A DNA stretch of 47,446 nt from assembly GCA_029747585.1 (NCBI GenBank), contig JAPEVF010000344.1, forward strand, positions 1 through 47,446, given 5' to 3'. The position numbers and the translations under genes are program-made. This stretch comes from Pleurotus djamor. Lineage: Eukaryota; Basidiomycota; Agaricomycetes; Agaricales; Pleurotaceae. Below are positions 1 through 11,149 of this stretch, in pieces; position 1 is the stretch's first letter; every line of letters starts with the position of its first letter. The notes under the pieces are model-generated. The model was not told the DNA's origin, did no database searches, and saw only the letters and a program-made list of their open reading frames with translations.

Positions 1-301
1 GTATGCTTAGTGATCAATGACATCATATAGAATCTCATAGAATATCCTTACTCATCCTACGGAGTACGAGTGGGTCAAGCCCCACATTTATTGTAAATAG
101 ATACAAACAAGTATTGTAGTATATAAGGACTGCTGTAGTCACTGCAATACATCAGAGTCAATAGATTCTATCTAAGTGAGCGTAGCTACCCGCAGTTGCC
201 CCAACAGCACAGCGTATACCGTCGAGGTAGGTTATGTCATTATCATTCCCCTACACAGTGCTGCCTCCACTCTGCTGAGTGTGTAGAGTGCCTGTTCGAC
301 A
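1..301 (+). repeat. 5' LTR, truncated at the window edge
   Basis: Identical to 5827-6127 except at one base. It ends in TTCGACA directly before the primer-binding site. Alignment with the complete 3' copy (352 bp, starting TGTTGCGC) shows that about 51 bases of the 5' LTR are missing to the left. Confidence 0.95.
120..127 (+). promoter_or_regulatory. Probable LTR TATA box
   Basis: TATATAAG lies inside the 5' LTR about 180 bp before its end, a suitable position for starting the genomic transcript. The same string is in the 3' LTR near 5946. The sequence shows the motif only; promoter use is inferred. Confidence 0.5.
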
Positions 302-313
302 GGTTATGGGCCC
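302..313 (+). other. Primer-binding site matching the initiator tRNA-Met anticodon loop
   Basis: GGTTATGGGCCC starts immediately after the LTR. It is complementary to the anticodon stem-loop of initiator tRNA-Met (loop with CAU anticodon), not to a tRNA 3' CCA end. Such internal priming by a half tRNA-iMet is known for Drosophila copia and yeast Ty5. The 12-base match and its position are seen directly; primer identity is inferred without the host tRNA sequence. Confidence 0.7.
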
Positions 314-593
314 CGATGTCGCCATAGGAAAACACCTCTGCTCATCGAGTGTGATGGTGTGAGTACGGGTGATAAGGGACTTAACACAAATCCGTGGTCG
401 CGTGCTTGAACACACTTTGTGCTATAGCCGACCGGAACAATCTCCACTGGAGATCTGTTCAAATGAAAGATCTGATCGATTTCATCTCGGATCATTCACA
501 AATCGGATGTCGATTGTTTCCTTTTTCATTTATGATTTAAAGGATCGGCACTGACATTGCGAAGTCTCTTTACAGAACTTCTTTTTACAAACA

Positions 594-3500
594 ATGTCTT
601 CTTCCTCTACCAACAACATCCCCAAGCTCACCGGTGCTAACTGGGTTGACTGGGCTCCGAAAGTCGAAGCCGACCTCAAGGTCAAGGGTTGCTGGATTGT
701 TGTTTCTGGCGATTGGGCGAAACCTTCTCCACCTGCCGCCGATGCATCTGACGCCAAGCAACAGATGTATCTTAAGTGGATTGAGAAGGATCAGATGGCG
801 AACGGAACTATTGCGCTCGCCCTGTCCTCCAGCCTTGGCGAATACCTAAAGCCGAACGCCAAAGAAACTTGGGCTGCGCTTAAGACCAAGTTTGAAAGTA
901 ACAACACCAATACGGCATTTACCCACTTGAAAACGGTCATCAACTTCCGACTCAGATCTTCCGAGAACCCTGCTATGAACATTGCAAAGTTCCAGCATGC
1001 GTGTTCCAAGATGAAAGAACTGAAAGTCGAACTTCCGGAAGCCGTCAAGGCTATGATCCTGATTGCCGGAATCCCGAAAGAATGGGAATTCGTTGCTCAG
1101 AGAAATACAGATGCGGATGTTTCCAAACTATCGTCCACACTGATTATCTCGGACTTAGAGGCAGAGTGGCAGCGCCAGATGATGCGGCAGCAGCACAAAC
1201 CTCAAAGTCAGGCTAATAAGTTGTCTGCCGTCAAAGGAAAAGGGAAAAACCCCCAATTCCAGCAGCAACAACAGCCGAGCAACTCCCAGCAGCAGCAGAA
1301 TGCGCCTCAAGGGCAGCAACAGCAGCAGCAGGGACGGAAATTCAGGAAATTCCGTGGAAAACGTGGTGGAAAAACCCAACACGCACACGAAGCGGAGTTC
1401 GAAGATGGAGATAACGATTTCCAACCGGCACCTTTTGCCTCCGTTGCCCACTTCACGCCTATCAACCCTGCACCNATTCAATTTGGCACGACTCAACCAG
1501 TGGTTCGTCTTCCGGGTTTAATTAAACCTCCCGCAGAAGCACCCGCTCAGGCCTATCATGGCCGTCCTTCCCATTATCTCCCCACTCTGGATCCGCGCTT
1601 GCGAAATCAAGATCCTCGTGGAAAATCGTACGACACTATGAAGGCTGCTATGTCTTTGGCAGAACGGCTCTCTGAGCCAAAAACTCCACAACGTCTTCGA
1701 CGACTTGAACAAGTTGTTGCTCTGGCACAACCATCAGACGAAGAGGAGTATAATTCCTTCATAGAACAAGTCTTGGACGAAGGAGAAAAGGAAGTAGCGG
1801 AGACTTCGCTCGGTAAACGGCTTGCAGACACCGAGTCAGATGATGCATCTACGAGTAAACGCCAACGATCCGAAGAGCCGGCCACACCCCCATCGTTCGA
1901 GATGGATTGGGACATCGATCTTGATTTAGATCATGGCCATTGGAACGAGAGGTANGCCCTTCCAATATACGTCCCGATGACAATCACTCAACCTTCTGAA
2001 CAGCGATCTGTTNTCCCGAGAGGGTTCCCCACATCCAGCGCAAATGTAAATATTGCATCATGTACTAGTTATGCTGCGGATGAAATAGATCGTGTGTATT
2101 ATGCTCAGAAGTGCCCGTGTGATCATCAACATGGACCAAACAGANTACCTGTTACGGGAAACTTTGACTGGTGGATGCAGGACTCAGGATGTTCGCACCA
2201 CGTNACCGGACAAATATCCGATTTTGCTGAGTTGACCGAATTCCAAGAGAATGATTGGATCAAAGTACGAACAGCCAGTGGATGGTCTTACATCAAAGGC
2301 GTAGGGACGATTGTCTTACGATTNGAGCGATTTACNACNGAAAAGGGTCGCTTGAAACGTTTGGAGCAGACTATNCGTCTATCTCCAGTTTATTATCTCC
2401 CTGAAGCCGGCGAAGGCCGNATGATTTCTACCGGAGAAATGCTTAGACAGCATGGTGTTCACCTTTGGGCCGATGCTAATACATTTGAGTTCNGAAAAGG
2501 ACACTCTAAAGATCCCGTCCTCATGGCCGGATACCACCGTGGACCACAAGATAATATCTACTGGACACGTGGTAGAGCGATTGATTCGGCACAAGCTGAG
2601 TCGACACGCTTCTTGTATCGTGTCACTTATGACACTTGGCACAGACNCTTAGGACATCCTTCCAAAGACGTGTTTAGACAATTTAGGAAACATACCAAAG
2701 ACTTTCCACAAGTCGAAATTCCTGAAAAACAAAAACCGTGCAAAGGATGTGCCGAAGGTCAAATGACATCAGATTCTTTTCCNAAGTCTGATTCTCGAGC
2801 GACTAAACCCTTTGAGAAGATTCATTCTGATCTAAAGGAGTTCCCCGTCNTGTCGTATCACAAATACAAATATTACATCTCATTCTTTGACGATGCGACA
2901 TCATTTGCCTGGATCGGACTACTCCGCCATAAATCCGAAGCTATTAAAAAGGCTAAGGATTTCTTCACTATGATTAAAACTCAATATGGCGTAACGATCA
3001 AAACATGGCAATCTGATGCAGGGGGGGAGTATAAAAATAAAGAATTCGATAATGCTCTTAGCTCGCTCGGAATTCTTGTTCAAACTTCAGTTCCACATAC
3101 GCCACAACAGAATGGCAGGGCTGAACGTTTCAATCGGACTTTGATGGATAAAGCACAGGCAATCCGCTTGCAAGCTTGCTTACCCAACTCTTACTGGGAA
3201 TTTGCGGTGGAGTATGCACTTCACATTTACAATCGCACCCCGATCAAACGCCTAAAATGGATAACTCCGTTTGAAGCACTTGAAAAGCAAGCCCCTGATG
3301 TCCAGAATCTTCGAGTCTTCGGATGTGGCGCATATGTGTACCTTCCACCTGATGTGAGACAAAATAAATTATCTCCGAAATCAGAATTGATGACCTTTAT
3401 TGGTTTTCAAACCGGAACGAAGGGATACAAATTCATGCGACGTCATAGCAATCGGATCTTTATCGGATCTAAAGCTTTATTTGACGAAACCATGTTCCCA

Positions 3501-5765
3501 GGCTGCCAAGGGAAGGTTAATCCTCCTGATACATTAGTCGGTGATGAACCGAAATGGCCTGATGATGATAACAATGATGATAATTCATCAGATCAAGGCA
3601 ACGATGATGTTCCACATGGGGGAGACGGTGCCAATGATGACGCACCACCTCCAGATGGTAATAATGANCAAGATGATCAACCATCACCTCCTGGATCTCC
3701 ACCTCCTAGTGAAAGGGATGAAGTTGAGGATGACGATCCTCCTTCTCCGCCTCGATCGCCAAGGGAATCTCCCGCTCCTGAGCCAAATCCGTTTGCACCA
3801 CGCAGACAAGATCAACAGGAAAGGCGAGAACTGCTTGAGAATTTACGTCGCAGTGGCAGAACGAGGAAAATACCTGGAAAACCTGGTAATGTCTTTGGGG
3901 AAAAACGGTCTCCCCTTGACATTGTGAAAGATACTGCGCGGAGTAGATACTGGCGGGAACAAATCGGTGATAAAGAACCGGGTAGCTCCCGGCTTCGCAA
4001 CCGAGTAAAACCGCGTCCGAGGGACATTCCCGAACCAACGGACAACCAGGAATCTGGTAGCACTCCAAATGCAGACTTAGAACCAGAAACCCAGCTTGAT
4101 AATGATGAAATGGAGGTAGATCGCATGATTCGGGAAGGGGGAGTAGAGCTTATGAATTTCCTGCTTTCTAAAGCAGTCCATAGCTCGAACGCGATTGACA
4201 ATATTCGCGAGTGGACATATCGTGATATTCTGAAGTTACCGCCTTCAGAACGTAAACTTTGGTTTGACGCTATGAAAGAGGAGTTGGATGCCCTCCGTCA
4301 ACGAAAAGTCTATAGCCTTGAAAAGTTACCTGCTGGCAAGAAAGCCATCAAATGTCGGTGGGTATATGACGTAAAGCCGGATGGCAGAAAAAGAGCCCGA
4401 CTAGTTGCCAAAGGTTTTTCTCAAGTAGAGGGAATTGATTTTGATCAATTATTTTCTCCAGTTGTACGTTATGAAACCGTTCGGATGATATTGGCATTAG
4501 CTGCCTTAAACGGTTTACATCTGGAAGCCCTTGATGTCAAAACGGCCTTTTTATACGGCAAACTTGACGAGGAAATCTATATGGAACAGCCGGAAGGATT
4601 CCGAATTCCTGGAAAAGAGGACTTTGTTCTCCGCCTATGGCGTGCCATATATGGCTTAAAACAGGCATCTCTCGCATGGTGGCGAGAACTTACCAAGTCG
4701 ATGGAGGAACTTGGTTTCAAACGTGCATTTTCAGACTCTGGTTGCTGGATCTTCATTCACCCAGATGGCAACTATGTAATTGCCTTAGTCTATGTTGACG
4801 ATGCATTGTTTGCAGGTTCAAATCGCGAGCTTACCCTGAAATTGAAGCGCGAATTTATGAAGCGATGGGAATGTCGTGACTTGGGAGAAGCCAAGGAGTT
4901 TCTTGGAATTAAAATTCACAAGAACGGCAAAAAGATCTTAATTGATCAAGAAGCTTATCTTCAGAAGGTTATTAAGAGATTTAATCTCACCAACTGCAGA
5001 CATGCCAAAACTCCGCTGCCCATGGGTTACAAACCTGAACCATATGATCGACAATCGACACCTGAGCTTCGATCAAAGTTCCAGCAAGTTATCGGATCAT
5101 TGCTGTACATCATGTTAGGCACACATCCTGACATCGCTTACGCTGTCATTAAAATGGCACAGCATTCGGCAAACCCATCCAAGGAACACTTGGAAAAGGC
5201 GATGCATATTCTTCGCTACCTTTCTAGTACACCAAATTATTCAATCGTCTACGATGGTGGAAAGGGGGAGGGTTTATTTGCCTACACAGATTCCGATTGG
5301 TCTTCACCAAAATCAACTACTGGATTCTTTGTATCCCTAGCCAGTGGGATAACATGCTGGCAATCTCGGAAGCAGAGCACTCCCGCCCATTCATCCACAG
5401 AAGCCGAATATATGGCCCTGAGCGACACATCACGTCAGATCATGTGGATCAAGAATCTCTTCGGAGAAATGGGCTTTAAACTTGGACCGATTCCTATCTT
5501 CGGTGATAACCAAGGCTCTATCTTTATCGCTTCCAATCCGGTGTCTGAACGAAAGACAAAACACATCGACATTCGCTACCACTACATTCGTGATTGCGTT
5601 GAGAAGAAAGAAATCGAGATCTTCTTTGTTGAAGGGTCTGAAAACCCTGCCGATATGTTCACCAAGAACTTAGGCTTTGTCAAATTTGAAAAGTTCAGAG
5701 ACATGCTCGGACTCGTCATTTACGACGATTCGAATGCCGCCAAGAGAGCTAAACGCATATCTTAG
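594..5765 (+). CDS. Copia gag-pol polyprotein
   Basis: A single 1723-codon frame encodes the full retrotransposon polyprotein. Residues ~8-210 are a copia-type Gag (UBN2/DUF4219-like). A Gln-rich stretch (~215-250) and a basic RKFRKFRGKRGGK segment follow; I see no CCHC zinc knuckle. The aspartic protease motif DSG starts at residue 530. Integrase has an HHCC zinc finger (H683, H688, C716, C719) and catalytic D746, D808, E844 with the canonical 35-residue D-E spacing. Reverse transcriptase carries YVDD at 1400-1403, and RNase H follows with TDSDW and STEAEYMAL motifs. The ATG at 594 follows a ~290-base leader. Fifteen codons contain an undetermined base; the codon at 1953-1955 is TAN and could be a stop. 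Confidence 0.96.
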   Translation: MSSSSTNNIPKLTGANWVDWAPKVEADLKVKGCWIVVSGDWAKPSPPAADASDAKQQMYLKWIEKDQMANGTIALALSSSLGEYLKPNAKETWAALKTKFESNNTNTAFTHLKTVINFRLRSSENPAMNIAKFQHACSKMKELKVELPEAVKAMILIAGIPKEWEFVAQRNTDADVSKLSSTLIISDLEAEWQRQMMRQQHKPQSQANKLSAVKGKGKNPQFQQQQQPSNSQQQQNAPQGQQQQQQGRKFRKFRGKRGGKTQHAHEAEFEDGDNDFQPAPFASVAHFTPINPAXIQFGTTQPVVRLPGLIKPPAEAPAQAYHGRPSHYLPTLDPRLRNQDPRGKSYDTMKAAMSLAERLSEPKTPQRLRRLEQVVALAQPSDEEEYNSFIEQVLDEGEKEVAETSLGKRLADTESDDASTSKRQRSEEPATPPSFEMDWDIDLDLDHGHWNERXALPIYVPMTITQPSEQRSVXPRGFPTSSANVNIASCTSYAADEIDRVYYAQKCPCDHQHGPNRXPVTGNFDWWMQDSGCSHHXTGQISDFAELTEFQENDWIKVRTASGWSYIKGVGTIVLRXERFXXEKGRLKRLEQTXRLSPVYYLPEAGEGXMISTGEMLRQHGVHLWADANTFEFXKGHSKDPVLMAGYHRGPQDNIYWTRGRAIDSAQAESTRFLYRVTYDTWHRXLGHPSKDVFRQFRKHTKDFPQVEIPEKQKPCKGCAEGQMTSDSFXKSDSRATKPFEKIHSDLKEFPVXSYHKYKYYISFFDDATSFAWIGLLRHKSEAIKKAKDFFTMIKTQYGVTIKTWQSDAGGEYKNKEFDNALSSLGILVQTSVPHTPQQNGRAERFNRTLMDKAQAIRLQACLPNSYWEFAVEYALHIYNRTPIKRLKWITPFEALEKQAPDVQNLRVFGCGAYVYLPPDVRQNKLSPKSELMTFIGFQTGTKGYKFMRRHSNRIFIGSKALFDETMFPGCQGKVNPPDTLVGDEPKWPDDDNNDDNSSDQGNDDVPHGGDGANDDAPPPDGNNXQDDQPSPPGSPPPSERDEVEDDDPPSPPRSPRESPAPEPNPFAPRRQDQQERRELLENLRRSGRTRKIPGKPGNVFGEKRSPLDIVKDTARSRYWREQIGDKEPGSSRLRNRVKPRPRDIPEPTDNQESGSTPNADLEPETQLDNDEMEVDRMIREGGVELMNFLLSKAVHSSNAIDNIREWTYRDILKLPPSERKLWFDAMKEELDALRQRKVYSLEKLPAGKKAIKCRWVYDVKPDGRKRARLVAKGFSQVEGIDFDQLFSPVVRYETVRMILALAALNGLHLEALDVKTAFLYGKLDEEIYMEQPEGFRIPGKEDFVLRLWRAIYGLKQASLAWWRELTKSMEELGFKRAFSDSGCWIFIHPDGNYVIALVYVDDALFAGSNRELTLKLKREFMKRWECRDLGEAKEFLGIKIHKNGKKILIDQEAYLQKVIKRFNLTNCRHAKTPLPMGYKPEPYDRQSTPELRSKFQQVIGSLLYIMLGTHPDIAYAVIKMAQHSANPSKEHLEKAMHILRYLSSTPNYSIVYDGGKGEGLFAYTDSDWSSPKSTTGFFVSLASGITCWQSRKQSTPAHSSTEAEYMALSDTSRQIMWIKNLFGEMGFKLGPIPIFGDNQGSIFIASNPVSERKTKHIDIRYHYIRDCVEKKEIEIFFVEGSENPADMFTKNLGFVKFEKFRDMLGLVIYDDSNAAKRAKRIS

Positions 5766-5775
5766 CGAGGGGGAG
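5766..5775 (+). other. Polypurine tract
   Basis: CGAGGGGGAG-type purine run directly upstream of the 3' LTR start (TGTTGCGC at 5776). This is the expected plus-strand priming site for second-strand synthesis. It lies one base after the gag-pol stop codon. Confidence 0.8.
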
Positions 5776-6127
5776 TGTTGCGCATGCAGTCTCCTATGTG
5801 ACTCCTGAAGTCACCTGATGTCACATGTATGCTTAGTGATCAATGACATCATATAGAATCTCATAGAATATCCTTACTCATCCTACGGAGTACGAGTGGG
5901 TCAAGCCCCACATTTATTGTAAATAGATACAAACAAGTATTGTAGTATATAAGGACTGCTGTAGTCACTGCAATACATCAGAGTCAATAGATTCTATCTA
6001 AGTGAGCGTAGCTACCCGCAGTTGCCCCAACAGCACAGCGTATACCGTCGAGGTAGGTTATGTCATTATCATTCCCCTACACAGTGCTGCCTCCACTCTG
6101 CTGAGTGTGTAGAGCGCCTGTTCGACA
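5776..6127 (+). repeat. 3' LTR, complete, 352 bp
   Basis: Starts TGTTGCGC after the polypurine tract and ends TTCGACA, giving the usual TG..CA ends with a short imperfect terminal inversion (TGTTG/CGACA). From 5827 onward it repeats window positions 1-301 with one mismatch. Confidence 0.95.
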
Positions 6128-8256
6128 CCCTTTTCTGTTCATTACTCATGCCTCCTCCTCTTCCTACCCCCATCACACCGGATTCAATATCACCTTTGCT
6201 CTCATTGTCACGCATAGTTTTGACAGCGGTTCACAGTGTTGCTACTATAAGGCTACAGCTATGCACCTTCTCTAGTGAGATGGGACCCATTTTTCAGGAT
6301 ACAAGTGCTTCATGACATACACAGGACACACATGTGGCGGCTTCCAGTTTGCAGCCCACCTTTGCGGCTTCCTATCACCCAACCCGCATTACACACTTCT
6401 TGCCTCCGAACTTGACGCTTTCTCCTCGCCTTCGCAAGCCTGTTACGCCTAACTCCAGCTATACGCACCCTTGACGTTCTTCAAGACACATATACACAAG
6501 AACTACTTTAGCTTACCAAGTCTACACTGAGACTCTTCTGCTTCGCAACAACTCTCACGGCTTTCCAATCCCTCAAGCTCAATGTAGGCCCCTCTTTAGT
6601 CTTGCTCGCACTGAACCTAGCTTGACATGCATAGTACGCAGCTTTCAATCTCTTCTATCTTCGTGCTATAGTAAGAAATCAACGTATCTCTCGTGCTGAT
6701 TGGCTCTCTGGTTACCCCTCGTCCTTTGTTGACATCCCCCTTCGTTNGCCATCCTCCCCCATTGATACCCCACTCATCACTAACACCCATTTCTCCCTCA
6801 GCCAAATCCTCGAGGTTTGAACCTGCGCTAGATGCCGTTTATCTCTTGCACTCAAGCTCCCGCTACAATGTCGCGGTCAATGAATAATATCAAAGCAAGC
6901 CTCCGATTGACGCGGTCTACCGTTTGTCCTAACAACATCGCTGTCCATTCCGCAAGCATTCCTGCACCCTTCCAGCCGAAATCCGTCCTTAGTATTAACC
7001 TTCCTCTTTGATCTATTTTCTAGCCTCTTTTGGCCGCCGGTATCTTACGCTCTTGAGCGCAGCACCAACCGCAGTCTTGTCCGTGTCTCTTGGTTCCACA
7101 ATCATTCCTGCCCCAACCAGGACATCTCAAGGCTCAAATTGCGGAAAGACAAAGAACATTAAGTCACTTACCCCACAATCCTACTGCCTTCTAGGTTGAT
7201 GATTTGCACTTGGAATACGGTGTCCCCGCACTTTGTCAAAGTTGTGCTCCTTGGGTCCCTCAATAAACCTTGTACTTGAGTTATTATGTCACTATGTGTT
7301 CATTTACAACATTATGGATTTCTCTAAAAGGAAGATTATCCAGTGAAAAGTGATCAAAGCTGAAAGTTGAACGTTTCGCGGTGGTGGGTAGCCTAAAGTC
7401 CTCGTTCGCTCCGCATGCGAAACCACCCTCCTATCCCCTATCCCCTGTAGCAGGGACACGTGCTTGACACTCCGCCCCATGGTTTCATTGTCCGAAATTT
7501 ATCACCCCGAGAACCAACTCTCTGACTCTGAGACTCAAGTTCACGGTCCGAAATTCAATTCCCCCCTTTGAAATCGAAATCTACTGGTGCCGAAATCCAA
7601 GTTCAAACTCCGAAATCGAAATCCCCAACTCGAAATCGAAATCGAAATCGAAATCAAGGCCTCAGACGAAATCAAGAACACCCTCCGAAGACGAGTATTT
7701 TTGTCCGCTGGGGGCCTTCATACTTTCATCCGGGATCGTCTTGCGTACCATCCGCTCTTAGCCTTCCCTCTGTCCATACAGTATATTTCATCCATTGGTA
7801 TGTATACAGTACTGATTCATTCATCATCCTTGCGCGCGCGGCGCATCATGCGTTTTGCAGCTTTGTCGCAGCTCAAATTTTTTCGCTTTTTGAAGTTAGG
7901 CTTTCGGTCTGTGTTTCTTTGCCGTCTCTTGACGCACCCCTCCTAATTGCGGGACTAGAGCAATGCAAAGTATTGACAATGGCCAAGGCTGTGAAGGGTG
8001 CCGTAAGAGCATACGCGGGTAGTGCTACCATGATGTCACATAGGCTTTGAGTTTCTACCAGGCACGGGGAATAACCTTGCGGACTGTGATTCATCGCCAT
8101 CGAAGCGCGCATAAAATGGAACTGGAGCATCGGCCTGGCACACACGCAAATGAACACAACGCTATGCTACCAGCACAGGGACAGTCGGGATGAGTATGTA
8201 TTGTGCCCGTTGCTGTCAGTACTTATAGATACAGCACATATTTTGCGTGTCTAATA
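6128..8256. other. Intergenic, no gene recognised
   Basis: About 2.1 kb between the retrotransposon and the first HET gene. Open frames here are short, lack recognisable motifs and overlap on both strands. The stretch holds AT- and CT-rich tracts and a small hexamer repeat near 7570-7655. One undetermined base is at 6747. I see no support for an RNA gene. Confidence 0.6.
7631..7655 (+). repeat. Hexamer microsatellite (CGAAAT)n
   Basis: Four tandem CGAAAT units, with further scattered GAAATC copies from 7570 onward. A local simple repeat with no further structure. Confidence 0.85.
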
Positions 8257-9907
8257 ATGGCTTTTCTTTTCGCGGATGTAAGTCTCCGTCACTTCTCGTG
8301 CTCATAGTATCTGTCATCCTCTCAATGGTATCCCACAGTATAATCTACTTCGCGAAATCATTGCATTCCGGTGTTCAAAGTTGCCTATCCGGCTGTACGA
8401 CACCATTCCAAATCGCTTCGTCACCAGGCGCGAGCTCCAGCAAGTCGTCGAAGCTCAAGTAATCACATATCTACGGAGTCGGCCAAGATTCGAGCAAATA
8501 TATGATGTCCCCTACGATATCAAGGGGAAGACCATGGCCTGTACAAAGTTTGCTATTCTCTCCCACACTTGGAGCGACAACGAGCTGACGTATCAAAATG
8601 TCTGCGAAAATCGCCATCGTCTCCAGCAGGACCCGAAGTTCCTTGGACTCTGTAATACTGCCAAAAGCTATGGGTGTCGATACATTTGGATCGATACAAT
8701 TTGCATTGACAAATCAAGCAGTGCCGAATTGGATGAATCCATCCGTTCAATGTATACATGGTACACGATGTCATACGTCTGCATCGTTTACCTTGATGAA
8801 TTTGTCGCCAACCAACATCCAACGGATCGGTGGTTCCGGCGTGGGTGGACTCTGCAGGAGTTACTTGCTCCGAGACGAATGGTCTTTTTTGGGAAAGGTT
8901 GGAGGCGAGTTTTCTCTCCTACTCGCGCTTCGTCAACACTTGAGACCGAATGCGAGGGAGGATTTGATATTTTGAGGAGATTTCGACGGTTGGAAAATGT
9001 GGATGCCTCGGATATTGACGTTGATCAGTACTCTCAGGATGAAGGTGCAGTTGATTCATCAATCTTATCACATATTGCGGCGTGTACAGGTATGTTTCTA
9101 GTTCATCATGCCGCTGTCGCAGCTACCTTCTAACTCTCAGTGTGTCCAGGAATCTCCCATGAGGACCTGGAGTCGTACGAGCCGTCTCCGAGACACATAC
9201 GAATCATTTGCACGTACATGCACCGTCGCTCAACCACCATTCCTGAAGACGCGGCGTATTGCTTGATTGGTCTTTTAGGAATTGTCCTCCCCACTGCTTA
9301 TGGTGAAGGGAAACAACATGCTCTGCATCGCCTCCAAGTTGCGTGCGCCGAGCTGACCAATGATAGAAACATCTTTCTCGGTGACTACTCACATGGTTGC
9401 TCGCCATTCAACTCGATGCTTCCTCTCAACCCGTTCAGACCACACCCCTATCACACTCTTGGGCTCTTGAGAAATCCCAAAATCAGTGTCAACGGACTAT
9501 GGGATTCTTTCCACGGTGCCGACCAACCTGACCATACTTTCGCTTTTACAAATGGGGGGCTTCGGATCTCACTCACCCTTCACGATATATTTTACGCTTA
9601 CGAGCCTCAAGGTACTCTCCCGTCATCCACCCGTAAACTGTACTGCGCTTGCTCAGCCGACCCCATCCAAACGACATATCACTCCATGGATCCAGCCGAC
9701 ACCCTAGAACAGTTCAAACTTGCGATTCTGGGAACCTACACCGTTCCAGACAAACCCTGGTCATATGCCTACGCAATTATCCTTGAGAGAATCAACAGCA
9801 GTAACATCCAAACGTATCGTCGCACCGCCATTACAGTTTTTCCCCAATCACTCCCACCTCTACACCTTCTTCTCTCGCATCCTCCAGTGACGGTGTATAT
9901 CGTCTAA
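8257..9907 (+). CDS. HET-domain protein, copy A
   Basis: Proposed exons are 8257-8277, 8381-9089 and 9150-9907 (about 495 aa). HET proteins act in heterokaryon incompatibility and fungal allorecognition. Visible HET motifs are AILSHTW (~65-71), CRYIWIDTICIDKSSSAELD and RGWTLQELLAPRRMVFF. After the intron comes the basidiomycete C-terminal domain with IPEDAAYCLIGLLGIVLP and YGEG. The second intron (GTATGT..CCAG, 60 bp, phase 1) sits where all paralogs have theirs. No in-frame ATG lies between the upstream stop at 8279 and LPIRLYD, so I place the start in a 7-codon exon followed by a perfect GTAAGT donor; an alternative acceptor after 8338 would add 14 residues. The C-terminal ~30 residues differ from the other copies. 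Both halves are open. Confidence 0.85.
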
Positions 9908-11149
9908 GTTGGCCCCACTTGTCTCGTAACTTCATCTTGCTTTGATCACTCAATGGAAAATATCCGAGTCCGCTTTTCTACTCAGCTGGCGACACAAAAC
10001 ACAGCGCTCCAGATACATCCACAGGTTGTAGCCACTGGCTCTTGAGTCTGCTTTAGTGCGGCGAAACGACTCCACCATCTGGGATGTTACCAACGTCCTG
10101 CTTTCAGGTCTGGTCTAATTCGCATGGCCTATGTCTAAGGTTATATTGTACCTCAAAGGAAGTACATCCGCAGCGAAAACTGTCCCCTCCAATTTCCGGG
10201 CAGGGTTTTGCGCATGAATCATCAGTCCATGGCTAACGTGTACACCGGCTACCATCAAGATGCCATCTAGAGTATGAACCACTCGCTCATCTTCGATATA
10301 GACGGTTTGAAAACGCCTTGCTCAGCGCTACAGCTCAACGGCTCTCGAAAGGACCAGACTTCTTCACCGCTGGTGACGCTTGGAATACGTCTCCCCATTG
10401 TACCGTCCATTGAAGAGACTGACAAGCTGCGTCATGGATTCCAGTATTGCTTCACATAACAGAGGCATAGGTATTGTACAGAAACACGTATGAAGGGTGT
10501 GGTTGATGTGTACAGGTACTGTGGATGGTGGCGGAGAATATACGATGGAGCGTATTGTATGAGTATCCTGTGAACTACAGTTGATCCGAGAAAAGTTCCA
10601 CGAGCCCCAATACAAGAAATTCGACGACGCAAGTGCGGTAGTCCGTATGACAAGGGAGGAAGAGAGGAAGCAATACAAAAGGAACTTGGGTGTGCAAGGA
10701 ATGAAGAAGGGACGGGGCGACACTATCATGGTACACGGTGGATACATGACGGAAGGAAAGATATATATCATACTGGGTGTCCATTTTGAGGTATCAAAAC
10801 TCCGGATCGACGTCACAAGGGCCAGCGTGGATATTAGCACCGACGCCCCAGTGCAACATTCCACCCTTGCTCAAGTGGTTGACAGTGCGACTGAGAAGTG
10901 CCAATCGAAAGTATGACCATTTCCGTGTAGCAACCTTCTCCCTTTGCCTCCACGTCCACTGCTCTTGATTTGTCATGCAGCGGAAAGACCACTAGCCCCC
11001 ATGCATCTGGAGGCTGTGGTCATGCGCGATGATGTACGATGTACTTTGTGTTTAGGTGAGGGAGGTATGGTTCCCTCCTCGTTCTCCTCGTTGTGGAGCG
11101 TCAATGAGCGATCAACATCTGCGACTTCACGGAAGGTCGTCGTGAGGCT

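Larger units (their letters stand above)
1..6127 (+). mobile_element. Ty1/copia (Pseudoviridae-type) LTR retrotransposon, nearly complete
   Basis: Two direct LTR copies (1-301 partial, 5776-6127 complete) flank a primer-binding site, one long gag-pol frame and a polypurine tract. The domain order is gag, protease, integrase, reverse transcriptase, RNase H; integrase before reverse transcriptase defines the copia superfamily. Over the 301 comparable LTR bases I find one difference (T at 289, C at 6115), so insertion is recent. The long frame has no definite stop codon. The 5' target-site duplication and the first ~51 LTR bases lie outside the window; the bases after the 3' LTR are CCCTT, which would be the right-hand 5 bp target copy. 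The element appears potentially autonomous. Confidence 0.97.

Noticed and set aside
400..480. tRNA-like piece with GTTCAAAT in the copia leader
   Set aside because: No cloverleaf pairing around it; it is part of the leader.
3541..4201. Open frames on both strands inside gag-pol
   Set aside because: They are shadows of the polyprotein's acidic Pro/Asp-rich region.
7568..8050. 160-codon plus-strand frame starting in the hexamer repeat
   Set aside because: The first part is translation of the (CGAAAT)n repeat; the rest has no recognisable motif or splice signals.
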